NCBI RefSeq assembly: GCF_021166585.1
Contig: NZ_JAJOZE010000001.1
Span: 824,062 to 888,061 of the forward strand
DNA from: Metabacillus kandeliae
GTDB lineage: Bacteria; Bacillota; Bacilli; Bacillales; Bacillaceae
Length of the DNA: 64,000 nucleotides
Direction: 5' to 3'
The number at the start of each line of letters is the position of its first letter. Within the stretch, counting starts at the first letter, position 1. Shown here in pieces: positions 52,793 to 61,453 of the stretch. A model generated the notes under the pieces. The model did not search any database, was not told where the DNA came from, and worked only from the letters and a program-made list of their open reading frames with translations. Made by a program: the position numbers and the translations under genes.

Positions 52793-54841
52793 TTATTCAC
52801 TCCTTTGTATGGCTTGCAGGTTAACAGAAAGGGAATGAAGAAAATCCATTCCTTCAGAAGTAATTTTCGTTCCTGCTCTTCCTCTGCCCTTTGCCACATA
52901 ATGGTGTTTTTCAAGAAAATCAAGCCTGTGTCTAACCTGCTGATTCGATAATGGTGTGCTTGAATCCTTGCTTTTTTCGGCTACAATTCTTCTGCTTGCA
53001 GGCTCGCCGGTTTCGTTGCAATCTTTAATCGTATCAAGAATAAAATGAAATTCTCTTTTATCCATCACCGTGAGCTCTATTTCATTTTGCGGCTTTGCTT
53101 TTTTTTCTTTTCCCTTGGAGATATATGTTTGCGGCAGGTCATGAAGCTGAATGCTCACCCCGTCATAAACAGTAAGCATGTAGTCAACCGCATTTTTCAG
53201 CTCGCGCACGTTTCCCTTCCATTCTATGGCGCTCAGCGCTTTAATAACAGCATCATCCATTCTGACCTTTTTGCCGGATTGATTTAAAAACGCCTGAACA
53301 AGGAGCGGAATATCAGACTTTCGTTCATCAAGGGATGGAACCATAAGCGTCAGGACGTTAAGCCGGTAATAAAGATCAGGACGGAAAGATCCTTGCTGGG
53401 CTAATTTTGCCAAGTCGCTGTTGGTTGCAGCGATGATTCTTGTTTTAACTGGAATAATCTTTGAGCCTCCGACTCTTCGGACCTCTTGTTCTTCCAGAAC
53501 CCTTAAAAGAGCTGCCTGAAGTTCGCGGGGAATATCGCCGATCTCATCCAGGAAAATTGTTCCGCCGTCAGCCTGTTCAAAAATGCCCTTTTTCCCGCCT
53601 TTTCTGGCACCTGTAAAAGCAGCTTCCTCATAGCCGAAAAGCTCGCTTTCCAAAAGGGTGGGGGAGAACGCCGAGCAGTTCACCGCAACAAAAGGGCCTT
53701 TGCTGCAGGCAGAAGCCAGGTGAATCGCCTGGGCAAAAAGCTCTTTTCCTGATCCGGTCGGTCCCTGAATTAAAATGGGATGGAGACTTCCGGCAAGTTT
53801 ACCCGCAATGGTTCTGGCATCAAGCATTTTTGGATGGTTTCCAATAATATCATCAAATGTGTATTTCGCGATAAAGCCGTTTTGCTTAATTTCTTTTCGG
53901 GCTGTGTGCTCTGTTTCGATCGCCTTGCTTACACTTGAAAAAGAGGCAACGGCTCCCCCGTCTTCAAGATAAGTCCGTGTGACCACATATCCGTTTTGGT
54001 GAAGCGAAAAAAATTGTTTCTCCATTGTGCTGTGAAAGATAAAATCAGCTACTTCAACAGGCAAATAGTTCTCTGCAGAATCTCCGATAGCAGCCGTTTT
54101 TTTTAAGCCGAGAATTTCGGCAAGCTGTTTGTTGAAAAGCAGCAGCCGGCCATCCTTGCCGGCTGCAAGAATTCCTTCATCCACATGATCGACAATGTGA
54201 GTAAGTGTCCGGCTTGTTTTTTCAGCCTCGCATTCGGCTTCATGAAGCTTTTTGGCTACAGTTATCAGGTTTTTAGCATAGCGGGAGGAAATAATTCCAG
54301 TCAGGCCATCAAGCTCCAACAGCTCCAGCAAGCGGATAAATGTTGAAAGATCGATGAGCCTTACCCCGATGTCCGTCACGTTTTTTATGTAAGAAGGCAC
54401 ATATGCCGCCTCACCTGGGGTAATCGCTGTTTTGATATCATCATGATATTTGTTTTTCGGATGGAACGGAATATATTCAAGATGATTCAGACCAAGTTCG
54501 ATCAAGAGGTCTGCGAGCTCTGCTGCTGATTCGTTGTGATCATTCACCACAAGGATTTTTTCTCCCTGTGGAAGCCTGAAAAGCTTTTCTAATGATTGAT
54601 AATGCAGCGTTCTTTGTGCAGTAAGGACCGCTTTGCAGTCTTTGGCAAGTTGGCTGTATTCTTTTCTCAAGCTTTCTGATGAAAATAAGACAATCCCAGC
54701 GGTTACAGGTTCTGGATTGCTTTCATCTGCTGCTGAGCTTTCAATGCGCACCAGCCCGTTAAGAATAGTTGATAGCTGTTTATGCAGTTCAAGTCTTGTT
54801 TGGTTGGTTCCTGTTATGAGTGTCAGTAAGGGAAGGGTCAT
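52793..54841 (-). CDS. yplP: Sigma-54-dependent transcriptional activator YplP
   Basis: 682 residues. N-terminal sensory region (about 45-200), PAS-like domain (about 210-320, HVDEGILAAGKDGRLLLFNK), AAA+ domain with Walker A GPTGSGKE (360-367), Walker B GTIFLDEIGD, and sensor motifs. The sigma-54 contact loop, normally GAFTGA, reads AAFTGA (407-412). The C-terminus (about 595-680) looks like a winged helix instead of the usual Fis-type helix-turn-helix. In B. subtilis YplP is a SigL-dependent regulator needed in cold adaptation. AGGAGATGGCAT precedes the ATG at 54841. Confidence 0.92.
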   Translation of the reverse strand: MTLPLLTLITGTNQTRLELHKQLSTILNGLVRIESSAADESNPEPVTAGIVLFSSESLRKEYSQLAKDCKAVLTAQRTLHYQSLEKLFRLPQGEKILVVNDHNESAAELADLLIELGLNHLEYIPFHPKNKYHDDIKTAITPGEAAYVPSYIKNVTDIGVRLIDLSTFIRLLELLELDGLTGIISSRYAKNLITVAKKLHEAECEAEKTSRTLTHIVDHVDEGILAAGKDGRLLLFNKQLAEILGLKKTAAIGDSAENYLPVEVADFIFHSTMEKQFFSLHQNGYVVTRTYLEDGGAVASFSSVSKAIETEHTARKEIKQNGFIAKYTFDDIIGNHPKMLDARTIAGKLAGSLHPILIQGPTGSGKELFAQAIHLASACSKGPFVAVNCSAFSPTLLESELFGYEEAAFTGARKGGKKGIFEQADGGTIFLDEIGDIPRELQAALLRVLEEQEVRRVGGSKIIPVKTRIIAATNSDLAKLAQQGSFRPDLYYRLNVLTLMVPSLDERKSDIPLLVQAFLNQSGKKVRMDDAVIKALSAIEWKGNVRELKNAVDYMLTVYDGVSIQLHDLPQTYISKGKEKKAKPQNEIELTVMDKREFHFILDTIKDCNETGEPASRRIVAEKSKDSSTPLSNQQVRHRLDFLEKHHYVAKGRGRAGTKITSEGMDFLHSLSVNLQAIQRSE

Positions 54842-54879
54842 ATGCCATCTCCTATTATAATCTGCTTTTATCATAACAC

Positions 54880-54905
54880 CCAATTGCACCTAATTGGAAC
54901 CAATT
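54880..54905. promoter_or_regulatory. Nested CCAATT/AATTGG inverted repeats upstream of yplP
   Basis: CCAATT-GCACCT-AATTGG-AA-CCAATT (54880-54905) holds two overlapping inverted repeats, 39-64 bases before the yplP start. It looks like an operator or activator site. No sigma-54 -24/-12 promoter (TGGCAC-N5-TTGC) was found with it. Confidence 0.4.
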
Positions 54906-54926
54906 CTTTTTTAAAGTTTTTGCTGC

Positions 54927-55154
54927 TTAAATATTACATTCTGTTTGAAGGCTCTTCATCATTTTAGAGTAAAGGCCCGGCTCTTCAAAATCAGATGCTT
55001 CCCAATTGTCTTCTATCCATTTTATTAATTCCTGTTTGCTATTGAATACCTCGCCGCTCGTATCTTCTTTGCGGATACAGTAAATTCCGCTGTCTTCATC
55101 GTTAGTCACGACGCATGGAGAGGCGCTTTGCCTGCTCTTCAAGTAATAGTCCAT
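54927..55154 (-). CDS. Small acidic protein, 75 residues, unknown
   Basis: MDYYLKSRQSASPCVVTNDE, then GIYCIRKEDTSGEVFNSKQEL and WIEDNWEASDFEEPGLYSKM. Acidic, soluble, no family recognised. GGAGGCTGATGAGA before the ATG at 55154 is a good ribosome binding site; the ATG two codons earlier is too close to it. It is upstream of yplP on the same strand and divergent from ilvA. No terminator was seen between it and yplP, so it may be co-transcribed. Confidence 0.68.
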   Translation of the reverse strand: MDYYLKSRQSASPCVVTNDEDSGIYCIRKEDTSGEVFNSKQELIKWIEDNWEASDFEEPGLYSKMMKSLQTECNI

Positions 55155-55311
55155 TCTCATCAGCCTCCATTTGTAGTTTGCCGGATCTGCAGGAGGAATA
55201 TGTGAGAAGCTTTTATCGTTAAATGTTTGTAAAATTCATCAATTGACTGTTAATTTGAAATATTCATGCTATAATGGCAAATTATAAAACCGTTTCAGAA
55301 AGGGTCTTGCT

Positions 55312-56577
55312 ATGAATCCTCAAACAGCCAGGAACATCATTCAGGTAGAAGAAATCCTTAAAGCTCATCATCAATTAAAGGACATTGTCCTGCATACCCC
55401 TCTTGAAAGAGACAAAAGGCTTTCTGACAAATATCAGTGCAATCTTTATTTGAAAAGGGAAGATCTTCAGACTGTAAGATCATTTAAAATCAGAGGGGCT
55501 TATTATAAAATCAGATCCCTGAAAAAAGAACAAACAGTTAATGGAATCGTCTGTGCAAGTGCCGGAAACCACGCTCAGGGAGTAGCCTATTCGTGCAGAA
55601 GGCTTCAAATCCACGGGAAAATATTTATGCCGTCTACAACCCCGAGGCAGAAGGTTTCACAGGTTGAGCTTTTCGGAGGAGAATATACCGACATTATTCT
55701 TTATGGAGACACTTTTGACGATTCGTATAATGAAGCTGTAAAATGCCAGCTGAAAGAAAACCGGGAGTTCATCCATCCATTTGATGATGAAAAAGTAATA
55801 GCCGGCCAAGGGACGGCAGCAGTAGAGATTATGAATGACTTGAAAGAACCTGTAGATATGGTCATCGCAGCAGTCGGAGGGGGAGGGCTTATTTCCGGAA
55901 TCGGTTCTTATATTAAGTCTGTCTCGCCATTAACTAAAATTATCGGGGCAGAACCGGAAGGAGCCGCCTCCTTTACAGCTGCGAGAAAGTCCGGAGAAAT
56001 TATCACTCTTCCGAAAATTGATAAGTTCGTTGACGGAGCCGCTGTTCAAAAAATCGGAGAACTGCCATTTCATATCGGACAGGAGGTTGTGGATGATGTC
56101 ATCCTTGTTCCGGAAGGGAAAGTCTGTTCTTCGATCCTGGCGTTATACAATGATAACGCCATTGTGGCAGAGCCTGCAGGTGCGCTTCCGGTTGCTGCAC
56201 TGGATTTCATTCGAGAAGAGATAAAAGGCAAAACAGTTGTCTGCATTATCAGCGGCGGCAACAATGACATCGGGCGAATGCAGGAAATGAAAGACCGCTC
56301 TATGATATACGAAGGACTGCAGCACTATTTCATCGTGAATTTTCCCCAAAGAGCCGGTGCGCTAAGAGAGTTTTTAGATGAAGTGCTTGGTCCTGATGAT
56401 GATATTACACGCTTTGAATATACGAAAAAAAATAATAAAGAAAACGGCCCGGCACTTGTCGGAATTGAATTAAAGTCAAGGGAAGATTACGATCCGCTTC
56501 TCTTAAGGCTTGACAGAAAAGGGTTTCCATATAAAGAAGTCAATAAAGATAAAGACCTGTTTCACCTGCTTATTTAA
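55312..56577 (+). CDS. ilvA: Threonine deaminase (biosynthetic)
   Basis: A 421-residue PLP enzyme making 2-oxobutanoate for isoleucine synthesis. PLP lysine in VRSFKIRGAYYK, PLP-phosphate loop GGGGLISG, Asn in SAGNHAQGVAYSC. One C-terminal ACT-like regulatory domain (about 335-420; HYFIVNFPQRAGALREFLDEVLG) for feedback, the short Bacillus form with a single ACT unit. Extended -10 TGCTATAAT (55267-55275) upstream. AGAAAGGGTCTTGCT precedes the ATG. Confidence 0.96.
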   Translation: MNPQTARNIIQVEEILKAHHQLKDIVLHTPLERDKRLSDKYQCNLYLKREDLQTVRSFKIRGAYYKIRSLKKEQTVNGIVCASAGNHAQGVAYSCRRLQIHGKIFMPSTTPRQKVSQVELFGGEYTDIILYGDTFDDSYNEAVKCQLKENREFIHPFDDEKVIAGQGTAAVEIMNDLKEPVDMVIAAVGGGGLISGIGSYIKSVSPLTKIIGAEPEGAASFTAARKSGEIITLPKIDKFVDGAAVQKIGELPFHIGQEVVDDVILVPEGKVCSSILALYNDNAIVAEPAGALPVAALDFIREEIKGKTVVCIISGGNNDIGRMQEMKDRSMIYEGLQHYFIVNFPQRAGALREFLDEVLGPDDDITRFEYTKKNNKENGPALVGIELKSREDYDPLLLRLDRKGFPYKEVNKDKDLFHLLI

Positions 56578-56672
56578 ATGCTGAATTTTTTTGGCTGAGG
56601 GAGAATTAGACAGACTTCGGCATTAGATTGGGGTATAATAGAGAAAACGGTTAAAAAAAGAGGATTGATATT

Positions 56673-56924
56673 TTGTTATTCAAAAGCCTGGAGTTCAAAC
56701 GCAAGGATGGACAGAAGGTAAAAGTTTTGGAGATTCCTGTATTGGAGGAAGATAACAATTATCGCTTTATTGTAGACGTCAGGCTGCAGACTTTTCTGAC
56801 AGCGGTGTACAACAAACCGGATAAGAAAATGGTGTATTCTTTTAGGGATTACTTGAAGAAAGCCGTTAAGTGGCATGACTATGAAGCGATTTTTCAATCT
56901 GACATTTTAAAACATAATGCTTAA
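56673..56924 (+). CDS. ypmP: YpmP-like small protein (DUF2535 type)
   Basis: An 83-residue protein (MLFKSLEFKRKDGQKVKVLE, IPVLEEDNNYRFIVDVRLQTF, ... YSFRDYLKKAVKWHDYEAIF), probably a small beta-alpha fold. It sits between ilvA and the ypmQRS group as ypmP does in B. subtilis and has the same length as remembered. Function unknown. TTG start with AGAGGATTGATAT; a -10 (GGGTATAATAG, near 56633) lies just upstream. Confidence 0.78.
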   Translation: MLFKSLEFKRKDGQKVKVLEIPVLEEDNNYRFIVDVRLQTFLTAVYNKPDKKMVYSFRDYLKKAVKWHDYEAIFQSDILKHNA

Positions 56925-56926
56925 CA

Positions 56927-56956
56927 GGAAGGCCCTTTAAAAGGGCCTTCTTTTTT
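56927..56956 (+). terminator. Terminator after ypmP
   Basis: AAGGCCCTT / AAGGGCCTT stem with TTAA loop followed by CTTTTTT. Confidence 0.92.
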
Positions 56957-57166
56957 AGGGATACTGCTTGAAAGCTTGATTTTGAAACGACTGTTAGGCA
57001 TTCCTCCTCATTTTCTTTCTTGTCCAAGCAGGTGCTGAGGTGTCTTCATATGCTAGAAGGAAATGTCAACTGGCAAATTGTTTTGTCTGCTTTTGGTGAA
57101 TTGTGTATGAAACAGCCGCAACAATCGGTATAATACAGGTTAACTAGTTTGATGGGATGTGAGTAT

Positions 57167-58009
57167 TTGCAGAAGGTTAAAATTGTAACAGACTCGACTA
57201 TGGACTTAGATCAGGAATTGATCAGCAAGTATGGCATAGAAGTTGTGCCGCTGACACTGAGTATTGATGGCAAACTTTATACAGACAGGGTAGATATCAG
57301 TCCCTTGGAGTTTATAGATAAAATGGAGCAGGCAGAAGAGCTTCCAAAGAGTTCTCAGCCGTCTGCCGGAGCCTTTGTTGCTGTTTATGAAAGGCTTGTT
57401 CAAGAAGGATTTGAAGTTATTTCCATTCACATGACTGGAGGCATGAGCGGAACAGTCCGTTCGGCAGAATGTGCGGCTGAAATGACGGAAGGCGACATTA
57501 CTGTGATAGACTCCCAGTTCATTTCTAAAGCCCTTGGCTTCCAAGTAACAGAGGCGGCAAGGCTTGCAATGGAAGGAGCGTCCAAAACAGAAATCATTGA
57601 AAGAACGGCTGCCATCAGAAATGGAAGCCGCCTGTACGTGTCAGTTGATACACTGGATAATCTCGTAAAGGGCGGCCGAATCGGCAAAGGAAAAGCAATG
57701 ATCGGCTCGCTGCTTCACATTAAACCGATAGCAAGTCTTGAAGATGGGGTGTACACACCTGTCACAAAGGTAAGAAGCAGGTCGCAGGTTGTTAAATTTT
57801 TGGCCAGACAATTCGCTGAAGATATAAAAGGAAAAACGGCAAAGGCGATTGGCATAGCGCATGCAGACGCTCTTGAGCTTGCAGCTGATCTGAAAAATGC
57901 TGTTCTGCAGATTTGTCCAGGGGTAAACGTTGATATCTCTTATACTACACCTATTGTGTCCACACATACAGGCAGAGGAGCCGTTGGATTTATGTTCTTT
58001 GCTGAATAG
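57167..58009 (+). CDS. DegV-family fatty-acid-binding protein
   Basis: 280 residues, the DegV fold. KIVTDSTMDLDQELISKYGIEVVPL at the N-terminus (TDST loop), TSQPS-like loop ELPKSSQPSAGAFVAVY, HMTGGMSGTVRSAE (fatty-acid carboxylate site), and VDTLDNLVKGGRIGK (LxxLxKGGRI motif). In Firmicutes DegV proteins such as FakB deliver fatty acids to kinase FakA. The TTG at 57167 gives the usual short N-terminus; TTG 57149 and ATG 57152 are alternatives. A TATAAT at 57129-57134 lies just upstream. Confidence 0.9.
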   Translation: MQKVKIVTDSTMDLDQELISKYGIEVVPLTLSIDGKLYTDRVDISPLEFIDKMEQAEELPKSSQPSAGAFVAVYERLVQEGFEVISIHMTGGMSGTVRSAECAAEMTEGDITVIDSQFISKALGFQVTEAARLAMEGASKTEIIERTAAIRNGSRLYVSVDTLDNLVKGGRIGKGKAMIGSLLHIKPIASLEDGVYTPVTKVRSRSQVVKFLARQFAEDIKGKTAKAIGIAHADALELAADLKNAVLQICPGVNVDISYTTPIVSTHTGRGAVGFMFFAE

Positions 58010-58014
58010 CAGCA

Positions 58015-58049
58015 AAAAGAAGCCCGCGTCAGACCGGCTTCTTTTTTTT
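58015..58049 (+). terminator. Terminator after the DegV gene
   Basis: AAGAAGCC / GGCTTCTT stem, then eight T. Confidence 0.88.
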
Positions 58050-58220
58050 GCCTTAAAGGCTTAATCCAGATTAGTTTCGCCTGTCTGAATATTTTAGTGT
58101 TTAAATAATTGCAAGAACCTTGCTGTAGCTTACATATAAATTAAAAATGGTGCTTTGCGCAAGTAATTCTAAGGAAATAAGACAGTCTTTTTTATCACCT
58201 AAATTTGAGGGAGAGAGAAA

Positions 58221-59192
58221 ATGAAAAATATCCTCTTCTTTTCTGATTTCGGAATAGATGATCTTGCAGCAGCCATATATGCGCTGTACGATCAGGACAT
58301 TAATATAATAGGCATTGTCGCTGATTATGGAAATGTATCCAAACGGGATGCAGCAAGAAATGCGGTTTACTTGCAGGAGGTTTCCGGAAAGTTCGAAATT
58401 CCGGTCTACGGAGGGGCTGAAAGTGCTCTTACAGGGGAAAAGCCGGAATACTATCCCGAAATCCATGGGCCCGCAGGATTTGGGCCGATCATACCTAAGC
58501 CTGTTAACGGAATCGGGCTTTTTGAAAACTTTTATGAAGTGACCAGCTTAATTGCGAAGTATGGAAACAATGTCACCATTGTGAATGTTGGAAGACTCAC
58601 ATCGCTTGCTACTGCGTTTTTGCTTTATCCAAAGTCACTTTCTCAAATCTCGGATATTTTCCTGATGGGTGGGGCCTTTTTTTATCCCGGCAATATTACA
58701 CCTGCCGCGGAAGCTAATTTTTACAGTGATCCCGTTGCAGCGAATATTGTTCTGACACTTGGGAAACCGATTACCATTATTCCTTTAAATGTGACAAACA
58801 GGGCGATTTTAACACAGCACCAGGTAGACGGGCTTGATGCTGTTTTCCGCCGCAAAGGAGAAAAAGCCGGCCAGCTTCTGAAACCGCTGCTCGATTATTA
58901 TTCAGCTTATTACAAAAGAACTGTACCGGGGATACAAGGCGGCCCCCTGCACGATGTTTTAACGCTATGGTCCAGTGTGAACGAAGACGCCTTTACATTT
59001 GCAAAAAAGCCCGTTAAAGTTGTGGCAGAAAACGGACCTGCAAGGGGCTTGAGCATTGCTGATTTCAGACCTTACAAGAAACTGGCAGAATATCCTGTTC
59101 ACAGGATCGCGCTTGATTTTGATGAACATTACTATACTTCAAGCATCTTGTCAGCTTTTGAAAAAGGACTGCCTCAGCAGCATAGGTATTAA
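58221..59192 (+). CDS. Inosine-uridine-type nucleoside hydrolase
   Basis: A 323-residue nucleoside N-ribohydrolase family protein. The N-terminal calcium site, normally DxDxxxDD, reads FFSDFGIDD: the third, fourth and second acidic positions are kept, while the first Asp is Phe. Other parts are typical: GIVADYGNVSKRDAARNAVYL, VYGGAESALTGEKP, IVNVGRLTSLATAFLLYP, EANFYSDPVAANIVL and PLHDVLTLW (His-Asp). It splits nucleosides to base and ribose; the base preference is unknown. GAGGGAGAGAGAAA precedes the ATG. Confidence 0.88.
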   Translation: MKNILFFSDFGIDDLAAAIYALYDQDINIIGIVADYGNVSKRDAARNAVYLQEVSGKFEIPVYGGAESALTGEKPEYYPEIHGPAGFGPIIPKPVNGIGLFENFYEVTSLIAKYGNNVTIVNVGRLTSLATAFLLYPKSLSQISDIFLMGGAFFYPGNITPAAEANFYSDPVAANIVLTLGKPITIIPLNVTNRAILTQHQVDGLDAVFRRKGEKAGQLLKPLLDYYSAYYKRTVPGIQGGPLHDVLTLWSSVNEDAFTFAKKPVKVVAENGPARGLSIADFRPYKKLAEYPVHRIALDFDEHYYTSSILSAFEKGLPQQHRY

Positions 59193-59287
59193 ATGTAAAA
59201 TATTATGTAATCTATGAGATAGTATTTTCATTTAGATGGACTGCATGTTAAACTTTGGTTGTTAACGAAGAAAAAGGTGAAGCGTCC

Positions 59288-59878
59288 ATGTATAAAAAAA
59301 TCTCTTATCCTTTCTTTATTAAATCAGCTGTTTTCCTATACTGCATTCTGCTGCTGTCTTCATGCCAGCCGCCATTTGGTGAGGGAAAAGTAGCGGAGTT
59401 CCGCTATACGGACCAAAGCGGCCGTCCCTTTGATAAAAAGGAGCTTGAAAACAAAGTGTGGATTGCTGATTTTATTTTTACAAGCTGCAAAACAGTTTGT
59501 CCTCCAATGACAGCGAACATGAGAGCGCTGCAATCAATGGCGGAAGAAAAAAGAATTCCGATTCAAATTGTTTCTTTCAGTGTGGACCCTGATGTTGATA
59601 CACCTGAGAAGCTGAAAGAATTCTCGCGAAAATTTCAAGTAAAGGAAAATAACTGGCATTTTCTCACTGGATATAAAAATGAGGAGATCAGCCAATTTGC
59701 AAGGGACAGCTTTAAAACCATTGTAAAGAAGCCGGAAAATGAAGATCAGGTTATTCACGGAACGTCCTTTTACCTGGTAGATAAAAAAGGCCGCGTTTCA
59801 AAAAACTACAGCGGGACCGGAAAAGTGCCGTTCGAGCAGATTTTATCCGATGTACAGAAGCTTGAAAAGCAGCACTGA
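59288..59878 (+). CDS. ypmQ: SCO1/SenC-type copper chaperone lipoprotein YpmQ
   Basis: A 196-residue extracytoplasmic lipoprotein. A signal with lipobox LLLSSC (Cys26) anchors a thioredoxin-like domain with the copper ligands C-x3-C (FTSCKTVCPPM) and a His in VIHGTSFYLVDKKG. SCO proteins insert Cu into subunit II of cytochrome c oxidase. This is probably the B. subtilis YpmQ/BsSCO equivalent. The ATG at 59288 follows AAAAGGTGAAGCGTCC. Confidence 0.93.
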   Translation: MYKKISYPFFIKSAVFLYCILLLSSCQPPFGEGKVAEFRYTDQSGRPFDKKELENKVWIADFIFTSCKTVCPPMTANMRALQSMAEEKRIPIQIVSFSVDPDVDTPEKLKEFSRKFQVKENNWHFLTGYKNEEISQFARDSFKTIVKKPENEDQVIHGTSFYLVDKKGRVSKNYSGTGKVPFEQILSDVQKLEKQH

Positions 59879-59968
59879 AGATGTATTAATAAATAAGCAG
59901 AAAAATAGGCTCTATGCTTTTTAATATGATATAGTAACTATTTAAAAGACGGTTAAGGGTGATGTGAA

Positions 59969-60772
59969 TTGGTCAAACAATTTGCCTGGATCATAGCTGT
60001 CCTCCTGCTGCTGGCTGGATGTGAGGGGTTCTCCCTGAAGCCTGCGGCGCCTGCTTCCAAAACAGTACAGATTAAAAAGAAGGAAAAGCCCCTGCAGGAT
60101 TTTATAAGGGGTGATATCAGTATTGTAGGTGTAGGTGATTCGTTAACGGCCGGAGTTGGAGATGACAATAAGAAAGGCTATATTGGGTATGTCCAGCAAA
60201 AACTTATGGAAGAACACAACCGAAAAAACATATCGCTGACAAATTATGCTGTGATGGGGTACCGAACGGACGATCTTCAGAAGAGGCTTAAGCGCCAGGA
60301 AGTGATAAACGCGTTAAAAGGCGCGGATATTATCATGCTGACGATCGGAGGAAATGACCTCATGAAGGTTGTGAAAGACAATTTTCTAAATTTAACATTT
60401 GAACCTTTTAGAAAAGAACAGGTTCAATATGTGAAAAAAACATCAGAAATAATGAGTACAATCCGGAAGCTGAATCCAAAAGCTCAGATCGTGTTTGTAG
60501 GTCTCTACAATCCGGTAAAATATGCTTTTCCGCAGCTCTCTGAAATCGATGTCATCGTGAAAGAATGGAACAATGGAGCGAAAGAGGCTGTAGAGCGGGA
60601 TCCAAATGCCAAATTTGTTCCGATTGAAGATTTCTTCAGCTCGAATGATGAAAAAGGAATTCTGTACAAGGATGCTTTTCATCCGAACGAAGCAGGCTAT
60701 CAGCTGATCGGAGAAAGAGTTTATCAGGATCTGATTTCGGATGATTCTAATGAAAACAACGACAATCAATAG
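59969..60772 (+). CDS. ypmR: SGNH/GDSL-type lipase-like lipoprotein YpmR
   Basis: A 267-residue lipoprotein. Lipobox LLLLAGC near residue 18, then an SGNH hydrolase: GVGDSLTAGVGDD (block I Ser), IMLTIGGNDLMKVV (block III GGND) and KDAFHPNEAGYQLIGE (block V Asp/His). An extracellular esterase of unknown substrate. TTG start with GGGTGATGTGAA. Followed by ypmS after 17 bases, so it is probably one operon with ypmS and possibly ypmQ upstream (90 bases). Confidence 0.92.
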   Translation: MVKQFAWIIAVLLLLAGCEGFSLKPAAPASKTVQIKKKEKPLQDFIRGDISIVGVGDSLTAGVGDDNKKGYIGYVQQKLMEEHNRKNISLTNYAVMGYRTDDLQKRLKRQEVINALKGADIIMLTIGGNDLMKVVKDNFLNLTFEPFRKEQVQYVKKTSEIMSTIRKLNPKAQIVFVGLYNPVKYAFPQLSEIDVIVKEWNNGAKEAVERDPNAKFVPIEDFFSSNDEKGILYKDAFHPNEAGYQLIGERVYQDLISDDSNENNDNQ

Positions 60773-60789
60773 GTTAGGGTGAAAAACGA

Positions 60790-61395
60790 GTGAAGAAATG
60801 GAAAACAGCCTTCTTTGTCCTACTTGTCCTGAATATTCTTGCAGCAGTTGTTATCATGGCGCTTCTGTTTCTTCCAGCAAGCAATCAAAGCAATCAAGGG
60901 CAAATCAAAGAAGGGGAAAGCACTGCAGAATTAACAGTCTCCTCTAATAAAGAAAACCTGAACAAGCTGATCAATCATTACCTGCAGCAGGAGGCCAATG
61001 CCGATCAGCTGAATTACAGAGTTCAAATTGATGATAAGGTAAACTTGATAGGTAAAATCAAAGTGTTCAACAAGGAGATTGATGCGAAAATTTCCTTTGA
61101 ACCAATTGTAAAAAAAGACGGCAACATGCGCCTCAAGGTGGAGGACCTGTCGCTTGGACAGCTTGATATTCCTATTTACATCGTCTTAAGCTACATTAAC
61201 AGCTCCTACTCGCTTCCGGATTTTGTTTACATTGATGAAAAAAATAAAACCATTGATGTGGCATTGACGGAAATCAAGCTGAAAAGCGATTTAAAGGCGA
61301 AAGCGGAAGCGTTCAATCTGAAAAAAGATGATATTCGTTTTAAACTGTTTGTGCCGCTTAAAAATGAGAAAAAGGATTCTTCTTTATCTTTTTAG
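60790..61395 (+). CDS. ypmS: YpmS-like DUF2140 membrane-anchored protein
   Basis: 201 residues. One N-terminal hydrophobic anchor (WKTAFFVLLVLNILAAVVIM) followed by an extracellular part with the DUF2140 pattern (LTVSSNKENLNKLINHYLQQ ... VNLIGKIKVFNKEIDAKISF ... LRLKVEDLSLGQLDIPIYIV). Unknown function. GTG start with AGGGTGAAAAACGA. It ends at a strong terminator, so the ypmR-ypmS unit stops here. Confidence 0.88.
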   Translation: MKKWKTAFFVLLVLNILAAVVIMALLFLPASNQSNQGQIKEGESTAELTVSSNKENLNKLINHYLQQEANADQLNYRVQIDDKVNLIGKIKVFNKEIDAKISFEPIVKKDGNMRLKVEDLSLGQLDIPIYIVLSYINSSYSLPDFVYIDEKNKTIDVALTEIKLKSDLKAKAEAFNLKKDDIRFKLFVPLKNEKKDSSLSF

Positions 61396-61398
61396 TAC

Positions 61399-61435
61399 AA
61401 AAAAAGGCCGTTTCTTTAAGAAACTGGCCTTTTTT
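61399..61435. terminator. Bidirectional terminator between ypmS and the DUF4397 gene
   Basis: AAAAAAGGCC-GTTTCTT / AAGAAAC-GGCCTTTTTT stem with a short loop. Both strands have T runs. Confidence 0.92.
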
Positions 61436-61453
61436 CTTTCCTGCAAAATCATG

